64,000 nt of DNA from Lepidostoma basale (Eukaryota > Arthropoda > Insecta > Trichoptera > Lepidostomatidae), in contig JAHDVF020000009.1 in assembly GCA_022606425.2 (NCBI GenBank), positions 1,116,001 through 1,180,000 on the forward strand, read 5' to 3'. Positions 56,530 through 64,000 of the stretch are shown here, one piece after another (position 1 is the stretch's first letter; the number at the start of each line of letters is the position of its first letter). A program made the position numbers and the translations under genes. The notes below the pieces were generated by a model that saw only the letters and a list, made by a program, of their open reading frames with translations, searched no databases and had not been told where the DNA came from.

Positions 56530-57692
56530 CTACACACCTTTCAGCAAGGTATGTGCCACTGTGGCACTCCCAGTCATTCGATTAATAAAGAATACAGTTA
56601 GATGCTTAGTTATTTAACATTTAATTTATAATACGAGTATAAATAATGTGCGGTGCTAATAGCAAACTCCGAAGATGATCTACAAAGGCTACTGTACAAA
56701 TTCCACCTATCATCTCAAAGATTCAACATGAAAAGCTCCATAGGCGTGGTTACATCAAGAAAACCAGTACGATGCAAGCTTGTATTTGATAATAAAATAA
56801 TAGAACAAGTAATGCATTTCAAGTACTTTAGTGTTGATGTATCAAGCAGCAGTGACCTCTACGGAGATGTAAGTGAACTAACAAACAGGTCCGCCGTTGT
56901 GGCTGGCTGCTTGACGAATGCTGTTTGTAAAAATATAAATATGCTAAAGAAGAGCAAAATTCGAATCTACAAGACATGCGTACGTCTTATAATGACACCA
57001 TCAGAATAAAAAATCTCCTAAAAACCACAGAAATGAAGACACTCCGAGACAGAATAAGAAATTCTTAAATAAGAAAGATCTACAATGTGGAAGATGTCGT
57101 TCGATGGGGAAGACTGAAAAGACGCTACTTTAGAGATCATGTGATAAGAGCATGTTCTGAAAGAGTGATGAATATAGCCGCAAATAAAGTACCAAAAGGA
57201 AATCGACCTGCAGGAAGACCACCTAAAAGATGGCAGACAGTTGGACATCTGCATCCCAGGAACAGGTTCCTAGAAATAACAGGACACAGTCCTAAATAAA
57301 GCAGAAGAAGAAAAGAAGAAGAAGAAGAAGTATAAATAATATTACGTGTAATTCATTTACACAATTTAAGACCCTTCGTAGGGTATGTGCCACTGTGGCA
57401 CTTCCAGTCATTCGAGTCAAGACTAATAGCAAAGTTCAATGATTGATAAATAATACAGTTAGAAGCTTAGCTATTTAACATTTGATTTAAAATATAAATA
57501 ATATTACGTATAATTCATTTACACAATTTTAGACCCTTCGTAGGGTATGTGCCACCATGGCACTTCCAGTCATTCGAGTCAAGACTAATAGTAAAGTTCA
57601 ATGATTGATAAATAATACAGTTAGAAGCTTAGTTATTTAACATTTGATTAATAATATAAACAGTATTACGTGTAATTCATTTGCGCAATTTA
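56530..57692. repeat. 157-bp tandem repeat interrupted by LINE B
   Basis: Units GACCCTTCGTAGGGTATGTGCC...: a partial unit at 56530-56647, full units at about 57332-57488 and 57489-57650, and a partial to 57692. Each unit contains the palindrome GTGCCACTGTGGCAC or a variant. Confidence 0.85.
56648..57330 (+). mobile_element. LINE family B insertion with target duplication
   Basis: Flanked by TATAAATAAT (56638-56647 and 57331-57340). Starts just after the RT active site (VLIANSEDDLQRLLYKF) and runs through SKIRIYKTCVRLIMT, then VVRWGRLKRRYFRDHV and GRPPKRW to a (GAA)n tail. Two frame breaks. Confidence 0.95.
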
Positions 57693-58110
57693 AGACAAAT
57701 ATTAATTCTTGCTTTCGTCACCGGGGCAGGAGTTTTTTTTATTCGTACCCGGTATCTTCATACAAAGTTCGATTATTCATCCAATATTAAATGAACAGGT
57801 GAGTGGGTGTTCGGGAGCATAGTTCTAGATCCATGGCAGTAGCGGCGGGCAGGTGTTAAGCCTGTGTGTATTCCAATTATCATCTGTGTATTTTATTTCG
57901 GAAATTGCTGATTCATCATATTTTTTGTACACACGGGTGTAATTATTACGTATTTCGCTAATTAATAAGTAAATAATATATCCCTCGCTAATACAAGTTA
58001 CCAAATTCAATATAATCAATAATCTACGTAGGTGGAAATACCGCGAAGTCTTTGTGGGATTATTATAATAATATACTGACTTTTAAAGCGCCGTTTTCGT
58101 GATGTAATTA
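57693..58110. other. AT-rich, no recognised gene
   Basis: Nothing supported. Confidence 0.35.
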
Positions 58111-58118
58111 CTTTAAAG

Positions 58119-58810
58119 CAGTGGTTCCCAAAGTGGTCTATATCGACTTTCAAGGGGTCTACGACAACTGGAAAAGTAATTGGGGGTGCATAAGATGTAA
58201 ATGGGGGTCCACGAGATGGTTCAACTAAATTGAAGCCAAATATTGGAATTTTCATATCATAGCATCAGGCTCATCCCCCCTATTAGAACATTGTTTTTAT
58301 TTTATGTAAAAATGTTGGATTTGCATTTTGTTTTGTTTTAATTAATGATTGTATGTTTAAATAGTCTATTGTTTTGGCCGAAAAACTATCATTCTTCAAC
58401 ATTATGAACTGTTTAATTTACAACACTGTTATAATGTGACAATTTTTTATTATACACTATTTGAGAATGTCACGACAGCTGTTTGATCTGGTGATGATAA
58501 CATCAGTTAGCGAAACAGCTGTCGCGACATTCTCAAAAAGAGTATAATACAACATTGTGATATTATGAGTGTTGTAAATTTGACAGTTAAAATGTATAAC
58601 TATAAAACTTAACATATATTTTACGTTAAAGATCTCTTTTCTACAGTAAACCCTATTAAAAGGAGTAGCTCTGTGTCAGCTTCAAAAAGTAATTTTACAG
58701 TTATAAATGAATTTGTAAAAAAAAAATCAATATAAGGAAAGTAGGGGGTCTACAGAAAATAGAAAAAATCGGTAGGGGGTCTACGGGACAAACAAGTTTG
58801 GGAACCTCTG
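58119..58810. mobile_element. Non-autonomous hAT element
   Basis: Ends CAGTGGTTCCCAAAGTGG and the inverse (AGTTTGGGAACCTCTG), with an 8-bp duplication CTTTAAAG (58111-58118 and 58811-58818). 692 bp, no transposase. A palindromic element (58415-58590) is nested inside. Confidence 0.95.
58415..58590. repeat. Palindrome with hammerhead-like right arm, nested in hAT
   Basis: Arms TTTACAACACTGTTATAATG... and the inverse. The inner right arm reads GTGATGATAACATCAGTTAG, CGAAACAGCTGTCGC: GAAA plus the palindrome ACAGCTGT plus C. Confidence 0.5.
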
Positions 58811-58811
58811 C

Positions 58812-59199
58812 TTTAAAGGCCCATTGAAACGCGTTTTAAAACAAATATATAAAATAATGTTAAAAAACAAATATAAAAATTAGGTTTTAATATGGGTATG
58901 ACAGATGAAAAATAAAGGTTTTCAGCTTAGATCTGAAATTGTATTGAAACTACTGCACCTAGAAACGGGAATCCCAATGATAGATGAATTTATTCTGAAT
59001 TTTGTCAAACGTTTTTACAAAGGAATCTGGTCACATCCTAACCCCACAAAAAATACCTTTCAAAGTACGACCCAAACACCCCCAGCCGCTACAAGCGCCC
59101 AAAATCGAACCTCATCAGAAATCACCTTTCCAACAATGTTCCCAAATCAGACGTAAGAGGAATAGCCACAAGAGCTGAACTTGTGTAAGCAAGAAGTCC
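58812..59199 (+). repeat. Dispersed repeat also found at 20895-21060, then unclear sequence
   Basis: 58812-58945 is shared. The following open frame (58905-59156) has no domain and I do not call it. Confidence 0.4.
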
Positions 59200-59345
59200 T
59201 AATAGAAAGTTTTTTTGAAATATTTTATGGGAATGATATGTTTCGCCTTGCTAGTGCATTATCAAATGTTTCGAGGCCTTGCTAAGGAAATATCTTTTTT
59301 ATAATACCTAAGCAAGGAGAAACATTTCAATACAATAACTTCTAG
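59200..59345. repeat. Family F palindromic pair
   Basis: Left arm (minus): TTGATAATGC...GCAAGGCGAAACATATC. Right arm: TAAGCAAGGAGAAACATTTC. Confidence 0.6.
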
Positions 59346-59394
59346 TTTTTAAGATAATCAAATGATTTTACTGAAATTTCTTGATGGAGGTTCA

Positions 59395-59505
59395 TTTTAA
59401 ATAATAATTTAAAAAAACGATGTTTTTTAACTACTTTCACTTTTGTCTTTATTTCGACAGCGATCGGTTTCGCCAGGCTCGCTGGCATCGACAGACTGGT
59501 GACAC
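59395..59505 (-). repeat. Hammerhead-like single arm (locus 11 family)
   Basis: Minus strand: CTGTCGATGCCAGCGAGC, CTGGCGAAACCGATCGC, GTCGAAATAAAGACAAAAGTG. Nearly identical to the 52175-52360 arms but unpaired. Confidence 0.6.
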
Positions 59506-59528
59506 TATTGTAAACCGAGTCCTTTATA

Positions 59529-60482
59529 TACGAGGCCTGTTCAAAAGAAAAGGTGAATTTTGAATTTTCGCGGGCTGTGTATATTCGATTATCCAATTTA
59601 TTTTTTTGTTATGTCGGTACACATATGTTTATCATATGTTAGCATTATCAGCCATTTTGGATTAGTGGTTTGTTTTCAACAACTGGAAAGGTTAGTCACG
59701 TTTTTGTGTGTTCTTCGATTTTTTACTTTTGAAAAAAAATGGATGAAAGAATATGTATTAAATTTTGCGTTAAAAATGGAATAAAGTACTCCAACGCACT
59801 TAAAATGTTGACTGTGGTATTTGGCGAGTCTACTTTGTATAAAAAAAGTGTTTATAAGTGGTACAAGCGCTTTACAGAAGGCCTAGAAGATGTTAATGAC
59901 GATGAGCGTCCTGGAGTTGCAACCACGTCAACAAACGAAGGAAACAACGAAACAGTGAAGAAAATGGTTTTGAAAAATCGTCGAATCGCTATTAGGGAAG
60001 TTGCAGAGGATGTTGGCATATCAATCGGCTCATGCCATGCAATTTTTTCTGAAGGTTTGGGCATAAAACGTGTGGCAGCGAAGTTTGTTCCGAAATTGCT
60101 AAATTTTGAGCAAAAGCAACGTCGCATTAGTATCGCTCAGGAGTGATTATTTGGCCAAAAACAACACCGTAATCATGCCTCAACCATCTTATTCACCAGA
60201 TTTGGCTCCCTGTGACTTTTTCCAATTCCTGAGACTGAAGAGACCAATGAAAGGAAAGCGTTTTGCCACAATTGATGAGATAAAGTCAGAATCGAAGAAT
60301 GAGCTGATGGCCATACCGAAAAGCGCATTCCAGAAGTGCTTTGAGGATTGAAAGAAGCGCTGGCATAAGTGCATTATATCTGAGAGGGATAACTTTGAAG
60401 GGGAGAAAATGGATATTGATGAATAAATAAACACTTTTCGAAAAAAATCGAAATTCACCTTTTCTTTTGAACAAACCTCGTA
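59529..60482 (+). mobile_element. mariner-like element with intact ends, internally deleted
   Basis: Inverted ends TACGAGGCCTGTTCAAAAG and (right, complemented) TACGAGGTTTGTTCAAAAG, extended by AAAAGGTGAATTT, with TA at both borders. Plus frame 59739-60146 encodes the helix-turn-helix half (ICIKFCVKNG, YKWYKRF, up to RISIAQE). Frame 60106-60351 encodes the end (PSYSPDLAPCDFF, then GKRFATIDEIKSE). The catalytic Asp region between is deleted. Good ends, so it could be moved by an active relative. Confidence 0.95.
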
Positions 60483-61827
60483 CATACAAATCAGAGGTGG
60501 TAAACATGATTCTATACAAAATTAACACTTAAATGCATTCTGTTGCATATCTGCAACAATTTATTTAAGCACTTATAACTCTGTATACATGCAATAAATG
60601 AACTCCAATGCATGGTGTTGAGTAAGTGTAACAATACGCCGAGCCATCGTGTTTTTAAATTATTAGAGTATATGTCACTGTAAGCAAGAAATTGACATTT
60701 TAATAAAATAAACGTTGGGTGCAGATGTGTCACATTTCTGAGATTTTCTGGTGTTGGTGCTACTGGATATAAAACGAAATAATTTATAATTTATATACTC
60801 CATAAAGGTGAGTCTACCATTGTTTATTAATTTTTTATTTATATTTTTTGTAATAAATCATATCTGCAACAAGCCATTTTTTATGAATGAAATCCACAAA
60901 TAAACTTACATATTTTTAAAAATATTTTTCCCGTCATTTTCAACCTAATTTTAATATACAAAATTTTTTTACTTTTGAATTTGGAAAAATCATGCATTTA
61001 AGGGTTAATCTTAAAATATTAATGTAAAATTTACTAAATTTAAATATTGGTATTACAAGATTCATAGTTTTCACTCGTATTAATGACGACTAAAAGTTTG
61101 GTATTTTTTTAGACACTTTCAAGGTGGGTAATCAGCGGCAAAGGCGACGTTCTTCACAATGGCGTAAATGTGTTATGCAATTTAAATTTTTAATTATTCA
61201 TTGAAATTTTCCGTAGCTTGTTTTCATTTCTGTTAATTCTCGTCGCCAAACTCATTTAAAAGTTTTGAATGCCATAGCGAGAAACTTTCGCGAGGAAATT
61301 ATTCCTTTTTCTCTTTATCCGATTTTTCCATGCTCCCTCGACCGCATGGGCAGACTTCATTTTAAATCTCTGTAATTTTTTTTACCTACTTTTAAATCAC
61401 TGGGCACCACTTTGTTCGCGTCTTTTTTATTTTTAATTCTCTAACTGTTTTAATTTATCTCGTATTTGCGCGATTCGTTTCTGTCTCTTGCGTTTGGATA
61501 GCGGTTGTCGCTGTAAGTAAATAATGTTCAATATGCCATAAGAAAGTTGGCTCAGATTATTGCTAGGTCAAGGAGATAACGTGAAAATTAAGTGGCCTTC
61601 TAATTATTTCATATACTATTTATTTTCGACAAAACGAACAGAAGATTTTTTTAGTAATCTTCTTGGCTGTATTCTCATAAGATAATTTATTATTATTTTC
61701 GGAATTATAAATCATATTTCCAGATTTGACAACTTATGAGTAATTCGCTTTGTACTTGTGCCTGATTATTAAAGCGCCGTTATTTTTGTAAAAAATGCGC
61801 TGGAAGGAATACATTATTTACCAAACT
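60483..61827. other. AT-rich, with a GC-richer unique island
   Basis: 61120-61510 is GC-richer and unique. No coding support; minus frames here have no domains. Confidence 0.35.
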
Positions 61828-62242
61828 AACTTACTAATCATCACGCCGTCTCTTTGAAAGGATGGGCAGAATGAACGAATTGCCACATTATTCTTTCCTG
61901 ACATACTTCTCTCATTTACCCAACTTTCATACATCGTATCATGCACTCACATCGATTTCTCCGGCTCCTCGCGGGGCGGACATTCAATATTTGATTTATT
62001 TGATCTAATTCTGTTTACATCGTTAAAATATACTTTCTGTATTCATCCTATCCATGTGTCCAAACCATCTTAATGATCCTTTTATTAATTGGTTCATAAC
62101 ACATTCATTCGCACTGTACTCACTTCTTATATTTTCATTTGATACTCTTATTATACACAATTTTTTCACACATTCGTCTAAGAGATCTCATTTATACTGC
62201 ATTTATTCTACCATGCACTCCATTCTTCGCTTCCATACATAA
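61828..62242 (-). mobile_element. LINE family A copy
   Basis: Terminus ATCATCACGCCGTCTC through coding that corresponds to NRRACMTRC, RWFGHMERM and the SLRRM-type block. Decayed. Confidence 0.8.
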
Positions 62243-62635
62243 GCTAAATATTTACCATTTTAATCCGAATTTTATTTTTAGATGATTTAAAATGCTGAAT
62301 TTTATTTATAATTTTTTTTTTTTAGTTTTCAATTTTATCAAAGGAGGGAGACAACGTATTATATCAATTTTAGAGAAGCGAGACCAATAGATCGGTCATT
62401 TTATGCGCCATGAGGTTCTCCTGCATGACATAATGGAGGGGATGGTTCAAGGGACAAATGATAAAGGGCGCCCCACGTGGGAATATACGAAAAATATTTT
62501 TTTATACAATATTCAACAGGTTGTTTAAACCCAATTACTGTAAACAGTTCATTTTTAGCAATTATATTGATTCTCGTGACATGTGGTAGGGTGCTAATCT
62601 ATCACAATTTTATTGTCACGTGAATTATACACCAG
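62243..62635. other. No recognised gene
   Basis: 62320-62480 carries a weak LINE-like phrase (complement-free EKRDQ...RHEVLLHDIMEGMVQGTNDKGRPTWEY), probably the upstream part of family I. Confidence 0.35.
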
Positions 62636-62639
62636 ACCA

Positions 62640-62694
62640 AAGACAGTGTGACAATCACACTGCTATCGCCGGGAATCGAACCCGATGCACGATT
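62640..62694 (-). repeat. tRNA-like (SINE) B-box fragment
   Basis: The complement contains GGGTTCGATTCCCGGCGATAGC, a B box with T-arm, then GTGTGATTGTCACAC. The head is lost. Confidence 0.5.
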
Positions 62695-62763
62695 GATATG
62701 CGATGACATGAACTGGATCTCTTATGTTGAGTTGAAAGGGGTTGCAGAAGACCGAGCAAAGTG
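62695..62763 (+). mobile_element. LINE family I 3' ORF end
   Basis: Reads DDMNWISYVELKGVAEDRAKW and runs straight into the 25-bp minisatellite. Confidence 0.7.
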
Positions 62764-62965
62764 GAATACTTTGCTGCACACCAATCCTGAATTCTTTGCT
62801 GCACACCAATCCTGAATACTTTGCTGCACACCAATCCTGAATATTTTGCTGCACACCAATCCTGAATACTTTGCTGCATACCAATCCTGAATACTTTGAT
62901 GCACACCAATCCTGAATACTTTGCTGCAAACCAATCCTGAATACTTTGCTGCACACAAATCCCAA
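62764..62965. repeat. 25-bp minisatellite grown from a LINE 3' end
   Basis: Eight units of GAATACTTTGCTGCACACCAAT-CCT. The first unit is continuous with LINE I coding. As 25 is not a multiple of three, three overlapping open frames appear; none is a gene. Confidence 0.9.
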
Positions 62966-63079
62966 GGTTTGAAACTGCGAAGAAGATACGAATAAGGAAG
63001 GAATGCTATTATGGCTATGGATACAAAGTGAGCAGCGCTCCTGTCCAATTCCTGAATTATTTGCTCGTTTCGTACACTA

Positions 63080-63198
63080 ATTTGTCTCTGTCTGTGCGGA
63101 TGTCGCGACCGATACACCTTTCTGGGAAAAGTTCCCGGAGTGTCTCTGGCATTCCCAGCGTGCTCGACAGCCACCACCGGACCTGAAACGTATTTACG
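63080..63198 (-). CDS. Possible terminal exon, unknown gene
   Basis: On the minus strand an acceptor-like ATACGTTTCAG (ending 63182) precedes GC-richer sequence that reads VRWWLSSTLGMPETLRELF and goes on to KLVYETSK-stop. No family recognised. The frame and splice site are guesses; a longer alternative frame runs on into the minisatellite. Confidence 0.25.
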
Positions 63199-63396
63199 AA
63201 AAGCAAAATAAAACAAACAATATGAAAGGGAGCAATACAATTTCCATCCACCTTCAAAACACTCAGCGCCAATTTCACATTTTTACGTAACGTTCAAATG
63301 TCTTCGTTTTTTTTTAGATACTACGAAAACTTTACTTCATTCAATTCAAACGTTGTTACTACTCGAATTTTCTTTTCAGAAAGGGTAATTCTTCAT

Positions 63397-63560
63397 TTAT
63401 GGCTTTCTGAATTTCCCCTTGCAATTGTGTTGCTTCCTTTTGACGTCCGCCTCCGGGGCTTGATTGGTGGGGACGATAAGAAGCAAACTCTTCCCTCGAG
63501 TCCAACAGACAGCGGGAGATGTATTTTCCTTCATACAAAACTCAAAAGTTAACGAGTAAA
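63397..63560 (-). CDS. Possible exon, unknown gene
   Basis: GC-richer unique block. One minus frame reads ISRCLLDSREEFASYRPHQS, then GEIQKAINEELPFLK after an AG that could be an acceptor. Another frame gives the longer ORF 63798-63397. Neither has a recognisable domain. Confidence 0.2.
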
Positions 63561-64000
63561 AATAAATGGATCGTTTTTTGCTGTAGTCGAGTTGGCATCT
63601 TGGGTATTTTCTTATCGCGGTTAGTCCACGAATTATTATTTTTTTACATTCATTTCGCGCTGTGTTGATTCTTCCTTGTTGTACTATACAGCCGTTTATT
63701 GCTTCAAGTCGTGTAAAACTTATCGCAATCTCTTCTAGCCGCAAGTTGTCTCTTTCTTCTAAATAAACTTCAATATTATTTATCAGTTGTGTGAACAACT
63801 TTATGATTTGAAACGTAATATGCCTATTGTTCTATTATGAATGCCAACCGACGGTACACTCCAGTGATAAGATTCAAAACTAATACGATTTAATAACATT
63901 TTGATATTCATATCAGCGAATTGCAGGTTCATAAACTGCAAAATAATTCATATTTAAAAAAATATATATCTTTCCAATTGCAATCTATCTTTTGTCTGCG
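63561..64000. other. No recognised feature
   Basis: AT-rich to the window end. Confidence 0.3.

Noticed and set aside
62655..63240. Minus-strand ORFs of 99, 100 and 172 residues with CAAKYSGLV repeats
   Set aside because: Three frames of a 25-bp minisatellite; not a gene family.

Overview
This 64 kb window is eukaryotic. It is AT-rich, spliced, and mostly repeats and decayed mobile elements. Transib, piggyBac, mariner, pogo/Tigger and hAT DNA transposons occur alongside many 5'-truncated APE-type LINEs, and together they point to an insect. The commonest LINE (family A) resembles lepidopteran elements I recall, so Lepidoptera is my best guess, but nothing in the window proves it.

Only one host gene is well supported. 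It is a two-exon gene on the minus strand (exon 1 13160-13470, exon 2 about 10458/10673-11837). It encodes a TXNDC12/ERp19-type thioredoxin with a signal peptide and a CSRC active site. The fold is completed across the intron and then runs directly into a long Pro/Thr-rich seven-residue repeat made by a 21-bp minisatellite. A 2.1 kb Transib element (RAG1-related), with terminal repeats, a 5-bp target duplication and a CACAGTG end, lies just downstream of the gene's probable stop codon.

Layout: 0-8 kb mariners, a 28-bp tandem array, a palindromic MITE, and piggyBac nested in pogo/Tigger. 8.3-10.4 kb Transib. 10.4-13.5 kb the thioredoxin gene, whose intron holds LINE, SINE-like and ribozyme-like repeats. 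13.6-15.6 kb a decayed DNA transposon next to about 480 bp of (TA)n. 16.8-19.9 kb the one near-complete LINE (family A), broken by a frameshift. 20-45 kb dispersed LINE fragments, a 1.2 kb foldback element split by a LINE, and unique AT-rich DNA with GC-richer islands. 45-60 kb palindromic repeats, tandem arrays, a hAT and a mariner. 60-64 kb mostly unique sequence, one minisatellite and possible exons.

Three systems deserve attention. (1) A 164-bp non-autonomous element joins the exact 5' end of LINE A to its exact 3' end. One copy has a 10-bp target duplication and the same junction recurs in other copies. (2) About 20 loci carry outward-facing pairs of hammerhead-ribozyme-like motifs (CUGANGA, stem II, GAAA, short palindrome) followed by a shared flank; they may be termini of Penelope-like or retrozyme elements. 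(3) The thioredoxin/mucin-like fusion gene. All calls were made by eye; no database search or folding was run.
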